A stretch of 16,576 nt of DNA from JANMDR01 sp043760555 (GCA_043760555.1 JAYUOW010000090.1:1-16576); one strand, 5' to 3'. Counted from the first letter of the stretch, positions 6,849-15,258 are shown. The notes: generated by a model from the sequence alone, not told the origin. Made by a program: numbers and translations.

Positions 6849-6880
6849 GCTGAAGACGCCCTACATACGGGTGCCTTCAA
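6849..6880 (-). repeat. Hairpin repeat, copy 3 (degenerate), spans a stop codon
   Basis: TGAAGACGCCC (6851-6861) and GGGTGCCTTCA (6869-6879) form a stem with one A/C mismatch and one G/U pair. The loop TACATAC resembles the loops of the other copies. The right arm encodes the last residues (LEGTRM) of the small protein on the reverse strand, whose stop codon (6861-6863) lies at the loop/stem border. Confidence 0.6.
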
Positions 6881-7121
6881 GCGTTGTTTGTGTGGGTTTT
6901 TTGATGCTTGCAAGCTGCGTGGGTGCTAGGCGCTTCGCCGTAATAATCATCGGCTCTAGAACAATCATTTTTGTCGGCGCGAAAGCGGCACGCACTGGCT
7001 CGGTGTAGGTGCGACTCGTTGTAGCCACTGTCGGTTGATCTAGTGCGCTGATCAGCACGATGGCAAACAATATTGCGCAGGCAATGAAAGCCAAGATGAC
7101 GCGGTTGGGGGATGAAAACAT
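6861..7121 (-). CDS. Small membrane-anchored protein of unknown function
   Basis: I do not recognise this 86-residue protein. Residues 8-27 (VILAFIACAILFAIVLISAL) form one hydrophobic segment near the N terminus. The rest is Thr/Ala/Pro-rich and basic, with LEPMIITAKRLAPTQ near 54-69. This suggests an anchor with a short tail on one side of the inner membrane. GGAG nine bases before the ATG at 7121 supports translation. It lies between the convergent SDR gene and the symporter, 151 bases from the latter. Its C terminus is formed by a hairpin repeat. Its homologues and function are unknown. Confidence 0.6.
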   Translation of the reverse strand: MFSSPNRVILAFIACAILFAIVLISALDQPTVATTSRTYTEPVRAAFAPTKMIVLEPMIITAKRLAPTQLASIKKPTQTTLEGTRM

Positions 7122-7142
7122 TTTAAGCTCCGTTCTAAAGTG

Positions 7143-7168
7143 ATCGAGTGGTGTTGTTGCTACTCGAT
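7143..7168. promoter_or_regulatory. Short inverted repeat upstream of the small membrane protein
   Basis: ATCGAGT (7143-7149) and ACTCGAT (7162-7168) are a perfect inverted repeat with a 12-base spacer, 22 bases before the start of the small protein on its strand. It could be an operator or a leader hairpin. No regulator can be named. The rest of 7122-7272 shows no gene. Confidence 0.3.
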
Positions 7169-7272
7169 TTGATAGACGAAGCTTAAGCGGTCAGTCTTAG
7201 TTCTGCATTAGGATTGCGACGAAATGCGGAAAACCGCGCCTCAGTTGCAAATCCAACCGTATTTTCAACGCA

Positions 7273-8742
7273 CTACGCGGCGCGGGTACGATGCAAATCA
7301 TGATGCTCACCTTCCTGCGGATGCGCATAATGTGGATGCGGTTTGCTTAAAAGCGATCCCGCTACCATGCCAATAATCGCCATCAATACCCCGCCTAATT
7401 GCGGTGGAAACTCTTCGCCGTAGCTTGTTGCCAGTAAAAACAACCAGGTGCTCAACCCCATTATGATAGACGCGATGGCGCCGTATTTAGTTGCCCGCTG
7501 CCAGTACAAGCCGCACACCAGCGGCACAAATGCGCCCACCAACGTCACCTGATAGGCCGACGACACCATTTCATAAATTGGTTTGCCCCGCGCTGCCATC
7601 GCGTAGATCAGCACTAAGCAAGTAAAGATAAACAAGGTGATGCGGAAGGCAAACAGCGCCTGTTTGTCGGTCATGTGCGGCTTAAAATGCCGATAAATAT
7701 TTTCAACAAAGCTAGTCGATGGCGCTAGCAAGGTTGCCGAGGCGGTGGATTTAATGGCCGACAACAACGCGCCAAAAAATATTACCTGTGCAATAAAAGG
7801 CATTTTTTCTAAAATTAGAATTGGCAGAATTTTTTGTGGATCATCTTTCAATAATTCAGCGGTTTTTTCCGGCATGATGAGCACAGCGCAGGCGACGATA
7901 AACATTGGCACGAACGCAAATGCAAAATAGCAAAGACCGCCTATAATCGCGCCTCTGGAGGCAGTTTTAGCATCCTTAGCCGACATTACGCGTTGAAAAA
8001 TATCTTGCTGCGGAATAGATCCCAACATCATCGTAATTGCCGCCGCGATGAAAAATAAAACATCCTTTGTTTTAGCCTCCGGCATCATCCGTCGCCAATC
8101 GTTTTTCTCGCTCAACGCCCATACTTTACCGAAGCCGCCTGCCATATCGTTCGCTAAATACGCAATAAAGCTTAAGCCCAATACCAACACAATCATTTGA
8201 ATAAAGTCAGTCCACGCAATGGCTAGCATGCCGCCAAAAATCACGTAGAGCAATATTGATACCGTGCCGATAATCATGCCGACTTCAATCGAAATTGCGC
8301 CGTTACTCACCAAATTAAACACAATGCCTAACGCCGTTACCTGAGCGGCAACCCAGCCTAAATAGCTAAATACGATGGCTGTAGAGCAAAAAATTTCCAC
8401 CACCTTGCCGTAGCGCGCCCGATAAAAATCGCCAATGGTCATTAGGTTCATGCGATACAGCTTTGCTGCAAAAAATATGCCCACAAAAATCAAACATAAC
8501 GATGATCCAAACGGGTCTTCCACAACCGCATTCAGCCCGCCCTGCACAAACTTAGCACTAATGCCCAACACCGTTTCGGACCCAAACCACGTCGCAAACG
8601 TGGTGGTGATAATCATAATTAGCGGTAAGCTGCGACCGGCTAAAGCGAAGTCGGTGGAAGTTTTTACCTTGCGCGCTGCCATCAAGCCGATGGCCAAGGT
8701 GCCCAATAAATAAAGAATAACTAAGCCTAAAAGTGGTGTCAT
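7273..8742 (-). CDS. Sodium:solute symporter family (SSF) transporter
   Basis: Inner-membrane transporter of the SSF/LeuT-fold family, 489 residues with about 13 hydrophobic segments. Family marks include DFALAGRSLP (31-40), the signature FGGMLAIAWTDFIQM (169-183), and the TM8 stretch ALLSAIKSTASATLLAPS (325-342). The Ser332-Thr333 pair matches the Na2-site Ser340-Thr341 of E. coli PutP, but the preceding residue is Lys331 instead of the Met of PutP. The substrate is unknown, and a proline, acetate or vitamin carrier cannot be separated here. The last 24 residues (466-489) carry six histidines. No Shine-Dalgarno sequence is seen before the ATG at 8742. The ubiB terminator lies 27 bases upstream, so it probably has its own promoter. 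Confidence 0.9.
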   Translation of the reverse strand: MTPLLGLVILYLLGTLAIGLMAARKVKTSTDFALAGRSLPLIMIITTTFATWFGSETVLGISAKFVQGGLNAVVEDPFGSSLCLIFVGIFFAAKLYRMNLMTIGDFYRARYGKVVEIFCSTAIVFSYLGWVAAQVTALGIVFNLVSNGAISIEVGMIIGTVSILLYVIFGGMLAIAWTDFIQMIVLVLGLSFIAYLANDMAGGFGKVWALSEKNDWRRMMPEAKTKDVLFFIAAAITMMLGSIPQQDIFQRVMSAKDAKTASRGAIIGGLCYFAFAFVPMFIVACAVLIMPEKTAELLKDDPQKILPILILEKMPFIAQVIFFGALLSAIKSTASATLLAPSTSFVENIYRHFKPHMTDKQALFAFRITLFIFTCLVLIYAMAARGKPIYEMVSSAYQVTLVGAFVPLVCGLYWQRATKYGAIASIIMGLSTWLFLLATSYGEEFPPQLGGVLMAIIGMVAGSLLSKPHPHYAHPQEGEHHDLHRTRAA

Positions 8743-8768
8743 GGCGATTTAAATAAATAGTAATAAGA

Positions 8769-8792
8769 AAACGCCCTTCAAAAAGGGCGTTT
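8769..8792 (-). terminator. Intrinsic terminator of ubiB
   Basis: AAACGCCCTT (8769-8778) and AAGGGCGTTT (8783-8792) form a perfect 10-base stem with a 4-base loop. On the reverse strand it is followed by a T-rich tract (TTTTCTTATT). It lies about 40 bases after the ubiB stop and before the symporter start, separating the two genes. Confidence 0.8.
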
Positions 8793-8830
8793 GCGCAGCA
8801 GCTTTTGCCAGAATTATAAGTGTAGCAAAC

Positions 8831-10399
8831 CTATAGCATTTGGAACAACACAAAACCATAAGCTATTGCCACGGACAGCAAAATTACCGCAATGATCACC
8901 AAAATAGCGGTTTGCACCCGCTGCGTGCGTTCCAACTGCTTGATGGCAATTTCAACCTTTGCCAGATGGTCTTGGGTGAGGGCGCGTTGCAATATGCGTG
9001 GCAGCTGCGGCAGCGTGTGCGCCCATAAGGGCGCCTCGCGCTGCATGGCGCGCGCAATGCCGCGTAGCCCCACTTGCTCGTCCATCCATGCGATCAAAAT
9101 TGGCTGCGCCACTGGGCGCAAATCGAGCTGGGGATAAAGCTGTCGGCCTAAGCCTTCAACTTGCAGCAGCGTTTTTTGTAGTAACACTAGTTGCGGTTGA
9201 ATTTCCATCTGAAACCGGCGCGACACGTCAAACAGCCGCAGCAGCACATTGCCAAAATATATTTCGTTTAACGGTTTATCAAAAATTGGTTCGCACACCG
9301 AACGAATAGCGGATTCAAACTCCTCCACGCGGGTATGCGCGGGCACCCAACCGGCCTCAATATGCGCCATGGCTACATCTTTATAATCACGTCGAAAAAA
9401 CGCCGCAAAATTACGTGCCAAGTAGGCTTTATCGGCATCCGACAAAGTCCCCATAATGCCAAAATCCACACCTGAATAAATACCATTGCGCCCGACAAAA
9501 ATATTGCCCGGATGCATGTCTGCGTGAAAAAAACCATCCCGAAATACTTGGGTAAAAAATATTTTTACGCCATCGGTGGCAAGGCGCTCAATATCAATGT
9601 TTAGGGCTCTTAATTGTGCTAAATCGTTCACGGCAATGGCATCAAGCCGCTCCATCACCATCACTGATTTATGGCAGTAATCAAAATACACTTCGGGCAC
9701 GTAAAGCAAGGTGCCATCGGCAAAATTACGCCGCAGAGTGGACGCATTAGACGCTTCGCGAATCAGATCAAGCTCATCACCCAAACTACGCGAAAATTCG
9801 GCTACCACTTCACGCGGGCGCAGGCGTTTGCCGTCGGTTAACGTGTTTTCAACAATTTCGGCTAGCGTGTCGAGCAGCGCGCAATCCTTGGCAATCACCG
9901 CGCCAATATTTGGGCGCAAAATTTTAACCGCAACCAATTTACCCGCTAGTTTTTTAACGCTTAGCGGCGCATCGGCAGGCGGCTCTGCCAACTTTGCAAA
10001 ATGCACCTGCGCCACCGAGGCAGACGCAATCGGCGTTAAATCAAATTCTTCAAACACTGTGGAGTAATCTGCGCCATAGGCAGTGGTGAGGGTGGCAATC
10101 ACATCGTCGCGGGCAAACGGCGGCACCTGATCTTGCAGCTTAGAAAGTTCAGTAGCGATGTCGAGCGGCACTAAATCTGGGCGAGTAGAAAGTATCTGCC
10201 CAAATTTAACAAAAATAGGCCCCAAACTTTCCAGTGCCAAGCGCAGCCTTACCGCGCGCGGCAAGGCAAACTTGCGCCAGAAAAATAAGCCGCGCCATAG
10301 CGACGCAAAAATGGATCCACGAGCAGAACCGACCAAAAATTCGTCAAGCCCGTAACGGACCACTACCGATAATATTTTAAGAAATCGAAAAATTCGCAT
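8831..10399 (-). CDS. ubiB: UbiB-family atypical kinase/ATPase for ubiquinone biosynthesis
   Basis: Membrane-linked ABC1/ADCK protein needed for aerobic ubiquinone synthesis, thought to act by ATP-dependent extraction or handling of lipid intermediates. The 522 residues contain the family KxGQ motif (Lys65, Gly67, Gln68 in FVKFGQILSTRPD), the alanine-rich loop ASASVAQVH (125-133), Lys159 in VAVKILRP, FFHADMHPGNIF (290-301) with Asp294 and Asn299, and VDFGIMG (311-317). A hydrophobic C-terminal tail (about 496-522) is the expected membrane anchor. The frame runs on to 10549, but the ATG at 10399 (MRIFRFLKIL) gives the family N terminus and avoids overlap with the divergent arsS leader. ubiE and ubiJ, often neighbours, are absent here. 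Confidence 0.95.
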   Translation of the reverse strand: MRIFRFLKILSVVVRYGLDEFLVGSARGSIFASLWRGLFFWRKFALPRAVRLRLALESLGPIFVKFGQILSTRPDLVPLDIATELSKLQDQVPPFARDDVIATLTTAYGADYSTVFEEFDLTPIASASVAQVHFAKLAEPPADAPLSVKKLAGKLVAVKILRPNIGAVIAKDCALLDTLAEIVENTLTDGKRLRPREVVAEFSRSLGDELDLIREASNASTLRRNFADGTLLYVPEVYFDYCHKSVMVMERLDAIAVNDLAQLRALNIDIERLATDGVKIFFTQVFRDGFFHADMHPGNIFVGRNGIYSGVDFGIMGTLSDADKAYLARNFAAFFRRDYKDVAMAHIEAGWVPAHTRVEEFESAIRSVCEPIFDKPLNEIYFGNVLLRLFDVSRRFQMEIQPQLVLLQKTLLQVEGLGRQLYPQLDLRPVAQPILIAWMDEQVGLRGIARAMQREAPLWAHTLPQLPRILQRALTQDHLAKVEIAIKQLERTQRVQTAILVIIAVILLSVAIAYGFVLFQML

Positions 10400-10514
10400 A
10401 GCGTCAATTTTAACAGCGTCATAGGCTCCCAAACGAAGTGCAAACAAGCAATTGCATCCATTTGATCGTACTCCGCGTATCATTTGCACATTTGAAATTT
10501 CTAAGCCCAACTCT

Positions 10515-11516
10515 ATGCACGCCACACTTCCGCTGCTACGCAGCCGCAAATTTCCTGCAATTTCCCGCGCAGCATTAACTACCCTGCAAGTTAATTTGGG
10601 CTATAAATGCAATCAAGCGTGCTTTCATTGCCACGTAAACGCATCACCTACGCGCACTGAAATGATGGATGCGGCAACCATTGCTGATGTGGTGGCGTTA
10701 TTGAAGGCCGCTAAGATCACGACGCTTGATTTAACTGGCGGCGCGCCAGAATTAAATCCGCACTTTATTGGCTTAGTGCAAGCCGCGCGCGCGTTGGGCG
10801 TGCGGGTGATTGATCGTTGCAACTTAACGATTTTGGAAGAGCCGGGTCAAGAAAATTTAGCGCAATTTTTAGCTGATAATCAAGTGGAAATTTGTGCGTC
10901 CTTACCTTGTTATAGTCAAAAAAATGTGGATGCACAGCGCGGTGAAGGCACGTTTGAAAAATCTATCCGTGGCTTAAGAGCCTTGAATTTACTGGGCTAC
11001 GGCGTAACGGGCTCTGGTTTAACGCTTAATTTAGTCTACAACCCCGTCGGTGCTTTTTTGCCTCCCGCGCAAGAAGCCCTGCAGGCGGACTACACCAAAT
11101 TATTGTTTGAAAATTTTGGCGTGCGCTTTAATAGCTTGCTAACCATTACCAATATGCAAATTCAGCGGTTTGGTTCTACTTTGATTTCAAAAGGGCAATT
11201 TGAACCGTATATGGATTTGCTTGTGGGCGCGCATCGGGATGAAAATTTAAGCACGGTAATGTGTCGCAGCTTGGTGAGTATTGATTACCAAGGTGACGTG
11301 TATGACTGCGATTTTAATCAAATGCTGGGCTTGCCGTTGCGCTTAGAAAATAAGCCTAAAGCGCATATCCGTGATTTAATTGGTGCGGCGCTAGAAGGCA
11401 ATGCCGTTACCGTGCGCGACCACTGCTACGGTTGTACTGCGGGTCGCGGATCAAGCTGTGGTGGACAGCTTGATGCGAAGGTAGAAGCGGAAACTAGGAT
11501 TGCTGAAGTAGCCTAA
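10515..11516 (+). CDS. arsS: ArsS-type radical SAM protein (arsenosugar biosynthesis family)
   Basis: Radical SAM enzyme of 333 residues. Cys32, Cys36 and Cys39 in CNQACFHC form the CX3CX2C [4Fe-4S] site and bind SAM with LTGGAPELN (73-81). The C-terminal half has the family block MCRSLVSIDYQGDVYDCDFNQMLG (Cys250, Cys265) and CYGCTAGRGSSCGG (Cys304, Cys307, Cys315), likely holding further clusters. YNPVGAFLPP is also typical. Members have been linked to adding a 5'-deoxyadenosyl group to dimethylarsenate on the way to arsenosugars. Some relatives are selenoproteins, but this one uses Cys throughout. ATG 10515 is preferred over an in-frame TTG at 10452. It is divergent from ubiB, with 115 bases between the starts. 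No arsM is in the window, so the role rests on family membership. Confidence 0.88.
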   Translation: MHATLPLLRSRKFPAISRAALTTLQVNLGYKCNQACFHCHVNASPTRTEMMDAATIADVVALLKAAKITTLDLTGGAPELNPHFIGLVQAARALGVRVIDRCNLTILEEPGQENLAQFLADNQVEICASLPCYSQKNVDAQRGEGTFEKSIRGLRALNLLGYGVTGSGLTLNLVYNPVGAFLPPAQEALQADYTKLLFENFGVRFNSLLTITNMQIQRFGSTLISKGQFEPYMDLLVGAHRDENLSTVMCRSLVSIDYQGDVYDCDFNQMLGLPLRLENKPKAHIRDLIGAALEGNAVTVRDHCYGCTAGRGSSCGGQLDAKVEAETRIAEVA

Positions 11517-11522
11517 TGTTGT

Positions 11523-12782
11523 TTATTTTGCAGCCGTTACACCGGCGTTCTTCAACCCCTCAAGCTTGCCCAAATCTAGGCCGTTTACGGCCGATTTTAC
11601 GTCCCCCAAGGTGATGCCTCTGCCTTTGGCTTTTACGGTAAATCTTTCGCCTAAAACCACCGAATATTCATTGCTGCCACCGGTTTTAGAGCTACGCTCG
11701 TGAATCATTCGGCCATTCGATTTATAGTTTTTTTCTGAGCCATTAGCGTCTTCTTTTTCGCCTTCTACTTTCACCATACCGGCCATGGCTAAAAAGCCAG
11801 CAGCGCTGCCGGTGTCAGAAATTTCAAGATTAATGTTTTTACCGGAGCCGTCGCCATAGCTGGCTTCCGCTGTGGATACCGCCATGCCCAAGGCATTGGT
11901 CTTTTCGGATTTGCTCGATGTTTTGGCAAGACCGGCAAAGGTTTCGGGCACAAATGCCTTCAAGGTAGCCGAATCTAGGGCTTCTACGTTTTTGCCACCG
12001 TTGAATGCGGCTCCCAGACCAGCCATGGCAATGGCCGCGGCTTCTTGCGGATTGCCACTGGTTTTGGCAGCTTCCATTTTCTTGTTGGTTTCTTCCATGC
12101 TTTTGCCAAATTGCTCAAATTTGGCCATGGGGCTGCCTTTGTCGAAGGTAACGTTGGCCGACGGCGATGAGATCGCAGCACTTCCCAATGCACCAACGCC
12201 CGCGCCCACAGCGGTGATCCCGCCAACGACTAAGCCCATGATGACTGAAATGACGATAGCGCAAATGATGACTACTGCCGTATACCCAATAACTTTATCT
12301 GCCGGGGAATGCATTAGCGCTTGCAAGCCGGTGTAGAGCAAATAGATTGAATAGAGCGCGCCTGCCAACATAAATAAAATGCCAATCCACGGCAAAATTT
12401 GAAATAGCCCGGCTACCCACGCTGCAGTCATGCTGTAAACCGCGACTTTTAGCGCTTTGGCGGGGTTTTTTTCGGCGCCGAAAGAAGGTGCTAGTGCATC
12501 GATAATAAGCGAGAGCACAAATACCATCGCTAAGCCAAGTACCAGCGCGACAATTGCACCCACCACACCCATGATGATGGGGGTGCGTACGGTGATGCCA
12601 ACGAAGGGAACCGTCGTGCCGATCAGCGACCCGCTCACAAAGCCCGCCACCGCACCAATAGCTGCCAGTGGCGCCGCATAGTTAAGCAGTAATCCCTGCG
12701 TGGTGCTGGCCTCCCCCTCAATTACCGGCCATTCGGTTTTTGGTGTAAGGATAATATTTTTTATACGGTCGATCATGCCCAT
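11523..12782 (-). CDS. Yip1-domain membrane protein with a long C-terminal extension
   Basis: Membrane protein of 419 residues. The N-terminal ~195 residues match the bacterial Yip1 family: an amphipathic start (MIDRIKNIILTPKTEWPVIEGE) then about five hydrophobic segments near 31-55, 67-96, 115-130, 133-155 and 164-195. The remaining ~225 residues are soluble, Ala/Gly/Lys-rich, with a charged helix (FEQFGKSMEETNKKMEAAK, about 223-241) and a likely beta-rich C terminus (ERFTVKAKGRGITLGDV). Function is unknown; eukaryotic Yip1 acts in vesicle trafficking, which does not transfer. GGAG seven bases upstream supports the ATG at 12782. It is convergent with arsS with only six bases between stops and no hairpin, so transcripts may overlap. 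Confidence 0.8.
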   Translation of the reverse strand: MGMIDRIKNIILTPKTEWPVIEGEASTTQGLLLNYAAPLAAIGAVAGFVSGSLIGTTVPFVGITVRTPIIMGVVGAIVALVLGLAMVFVLSLIIDALAPSFGAEKNPAKALKVAVYSMTAAWVAGLFQILPWIGILFMLAGALYSIYLLYTGLQALMHSPADKVIGYTAVVIICAIVISVIMGLVVGGITAVGAGVGALGSAAISSPSANVTFDKGSPMAKFEQFGKSMEETNKKMEAAKTSGNPQEAAAIAMAGLGAAFNGGKNVEALDSATLKAFVPETFAGLAKTSSKSEKTNALGMAVSTAEASYGDGSGKNINLEISDTGSAAGFLAMAGMVKVEGEKEDANGSEKNYKSNGRMIHERSSKTGGSNEYSVVLGERFTVKAKGRGITLGDVKSAVNGLDLGKLEGLKNAGVTAAK

Positions 12783-12858
12783 GGTGTCTCCTCATGAAGT
12801 GTGGAAAGTGCGTTCTGGTTGCGTCGGTGGTAATTGCTACGGAATGTAACTTAAAAAA

Positions 12859-12923
12859 CTGATTTTGGCTTGGTTTTCGGCGATTTAGCTAGCTAAAAGG
12901 CGAAAAACGCTGATTCTGGCTTG
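12859..12923. promoter_or_regulatory. Direct repeats flanking an inverted repeat in a divergent intergenic region
   Basis: CTGATTTTGGCTTG (12859-12872) and CTGATTCTGGCTTG (12910-12923) are direct repeats differing at one base. Between them, TTTTCGGCGATTTAGCT and AGCTAAAAGGCGAAAA (12874-12906) form an imperfect inverted repeat centred on AGCT. The block lies between the divergent Yip1-like gene (start 12782) and the DUF1800 gene (start 13051), so it could bind a regulator of either. The rest of 12783-13050 (268 bases) shows no ORF. TATGAT near 12979 could be a -10 box, with no clear -35. Confidence 0.45.
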
Positions 12924-13050
12924 AAATAAATATTCAACTTGAAACAATTTCTGCAACACACGCAGACCAACAAAGCGCTATGATTATGGCTAATGTAGTG
13001 CCCACAAGTTCCATCATTGAGTATTTACGGTATTTATCTGGAGAAGTATT

Positions 13051-15258
13051 ATGAATCGCACTTCAACGCCCAATAAGTTACGCCCCTTACGCATAATGTG
13101 CAAGCGCGCGCTGACGGCCACCATTGCGGCCTCAGCCACTTTGTCAGTGCTCATCAGCGGTGCAGCGCAGGCCCGCACCGTAGATTCCATTGAATTCTAC
13201 AACACCAATTTAAAGCACTATTTCCGCACCATCGATCCTGCCGAAGCCGCCGCAATAGACAAAGGTGCAGCCGGTGCTGGTTGGGTACGTACAGCGCAAA
13301 ATTTTGCAGTATGGCCAACAGCGAGTGATGTGCCCGGCATCGCGGTGCCGGTTTGCAGGTTTTATGCGTCGGGACCTAATTCGCATTTTTTCACTGCAGA
13401 TAATGCCGAATGCCGTGGCTTAATTGACACTGAATCGGCCTTCCGAGTATCTAACCCGGGCAAAGCCTTCACGGGCTGGGCGCTGGAAGGCACCGCGTTT
13501 TATGCCTTAACACCCAACAACGGCAAATGCGGGGTTGATACCAAGCCGCTGTATCGCCACTACAATAATCGTGCTGCGCAAAATGATTCAGCACACCGTT
13601 TTGTGGACAATACCGCGGCTGTGCAAGACACTGCAGATAAAAATTGGGCGCTTGAGGGTGTAGTGATGTGCCTGCCCGGTGACTCCACCGCCGCAAAAGC
13701 AGATGCAGCACGCATGTTGCGCCAAGCAACTTTTGGCGTAACTGCTGCTGAGTTGGCCACGATAGAAAGAATTGGCGTTAGTGATTGGTTAGAGCAGCAA
13801 TTTGCTAAGCCAGCCACTAATCAACCAACGCTGCCGTTTGTGAGCTACATCCAGCCCGATTCATGCAAGAATCTTGGCTCGCTACCCGCTACCGATCCGC
13901 AAAATATTTGCGCGCGCGACAACTACACCATGTTTCCCGTGCAAATGACGTTTTTGAAAAATGCGCTTAATGCTGAAGATCAGCTACGCCAACGGGTGGC
14001 GTTTGCACTGGGCCAAATTTTTGTAACCTCGGCCAATGAAATTAATGTCGCCTACGGCATGAGTCGTTATCAGCAGATCATGATTGACAATGCGTTTGGT
14101 AATTATCGAACGCTGTTGCAACAAGTCACCCTATCGCCAGCCATGGGCCGTTATCTAGATATGGCCAATAGCAACAAGCCAGATGCAGCCAGAGGGATTT
14201 CAGCAAACGAGAATTTTGGCCGCGAAGTATTGCAGCTATTTTCCATCGGCCTCAATGAAATGAATATGGACGGCAGCTTAAAGCGCGACGCGGCAGGTGC
14301 TGTGATTCCAACATACAGTCAAGAACGGGTAGAAAATTTTGCGCGGGTATTTACTGGTTGGACCTACGCGAGCTTTCAGAACAGTGCGCCACCGACTAAA
14401 AACAATCCGATTAACTACGATTATCCAATGCTCCCGGTGCAAACTAACCATGACATCGGCACGAAAACGTTATTTAACGGTAAGGTTATTGCGGCTAATC
14501 AGACAGCGGCTAAAGACCTAGAAGAAGCGCTCGATAATATTTTTAATCATCCCAATGTGGGGCCATTTATTGGTCGCGCTTTGATTCAAAAATTAACGGG
14601 GGGCGATCCTGCACCCGCCTATGTGGCGCGCGTTGCTGCGGTTTTCAACAATAATGGCGACGGCGTGCGTGGCGACTTAAAAGCGGTAGTCCGAGCGATA
14701 TTGATGGACGTGGAGGCACGTGGCGAAATCAAAACATCGACCAAATATGGCAAGCTTAAAGAGCCAGTACTGTTGATGACCTCTCTAGCGCGCGGCTTGG
14801 GTGGCAAATTTGATGGTGTGTATTTTCGAGCACAACTTCCCGCCCTCGGACAAAATTTGTTTACTTCGCCTACGGTATTTAATTATTACTCGCCTGAGCA
14901 CCAAATTTCTAACGGTGCAGTAGGGCCTGAGTTTGAAATTCAAAATGCCTCCACTTCATTTAACCGCGCTAATTTCCTAAGCAATGTAGTGATGGGTAAT
15001 GGCTATGCACCAGAGCCGTCGATTGCTGGTTCAGTGGGCACCTATATTGACTGGGCTCCTTGGCAAACGCTTGCCGCCACGCCTGCGGCACTGGTTGATA
15101 AACTTAATTGGACATTTGCTGGTGGCATGTTGTCAACGTCCGCACAAAAAATTATTTCAGATGCAGTTACCGCAGTTGTCGCAACCGATACGCTGTTGCG
15201 TGCGAAAACCGCTGTCTATCTGACTCTTAACGCCGCGCAAGTTCAAGTGGAGCGCTAA
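13051..15258 (+). CDS. Secreted DUF5648-DUF1800 protein
   Basis: Exported protein of 735 residues. A basic N terminus (KLRPLRIMCKRA) and hydrophobic stretch (21-38) with AQA at 39-41 form a Sec-type signal peptide, probably cleaved after Ala41. Residues about 46-207 are a DUF5648 region with three repeated units (IEFYNTNLKHYF, CRFYASGPNSHFF, PLYRHYNNRAAQ), two of which end in a WALEG segment. From about 218 to 730 is DUF1800, marked by RMLRQATFG, NENFGREVLQLFSIG (about 385-399) and FARVFTGW (about 430-437). The function is unknown for DUF1800; DUF5648 may be a binding module, which is inference. GGAGAA before the ATG at 13051 supports the start. The stop is three bases before the DUF1501 gene, a pairing seen across many bacteria. 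Confidence 0.88.
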   Translation: MNRTSTPNKLRPLRIMCKRALTATIAASATLSVLISGAAQARTVDSIEFYNTNLKHYFRTIDPAEAAAIDKGAAGAGWVRTAQNFAVWPTASDVPGIAVPVCRFYASGPNSHFFTADNAECRGLIDTESAFRVSNPGKAFTGWALEGTAFYALTPNNGKCGVDTKPLYRHYNNRAAQNDSAHRFVDNTAAVQDTADKNWALEGVVMCLPGDSTAAKADAARMLRQATFGVTAAELATIERIGVSDWLEQQFAKPATNQPTLPFVSYIQPDSCKNLGSLPATDPQNICARDNYTMFPVQMTFLKNALNAEDQLRQRVAFALGQIFVTSANEINVAYGMSRYQQIMIDNAFGNYRTLLQQVTLSPAMGRYLDMANSNKPDAARGISANENFGREVLQLFSIGLNEMNMDGSLKRDAAGAVIPTYSQERVENFARVFTGWTYASFQNSAPPTKNNPINYDYPMLPVQTNHDIGTKTLFNGKVIAANQTAAKDLEEALDNIFNHPNVGPFIGRALIQKLTGGDPAPAYVARVAAVFNNNGDGVRGDLKAVVRAILMDVEARGEIKTSTKYGKLKEPVLLMTSLARGLGGKFDGVYFRAQLPALGQNLFTSPTVFNYYSPEHQISNGAVGPEFEIQNASTSFNRANFLSNVVMGNGYAPEPSIAGSVGTYIDWAPWQTLAATPAALVDKLNWTFAGGMLSTSAQKIISDAVTAVVATDTLLRAKTAVYLTLNAAQVQVER

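Noticed and set aside
10452..10514. Upstream TTG start for ArsS
   Set aside because: It adds residues not typical of the family. The ATG at 10515 lies close before the conserved N-terminal region.
10400..10549. N-terminal extension of UbiB
   Set aside because: It has no family similarity and overlaps the leader and start of the divergent arsS gene. The ATG at 10399 fits the family.
10515..11516. Selenocysteine (in-frame TGA) in the ArsS-type gene
   Set aside because: Relatives can be selenoproteins, but this frame has no internal TGA and carries Cys at the conserved positions.
11872..12336. Forward-strand open frame of 154 codons
   Set aside because: It is opposite the Yip1-like gene, which has a ribosome-binding site and clear membrane segments. 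The forward product looks like a shadow.
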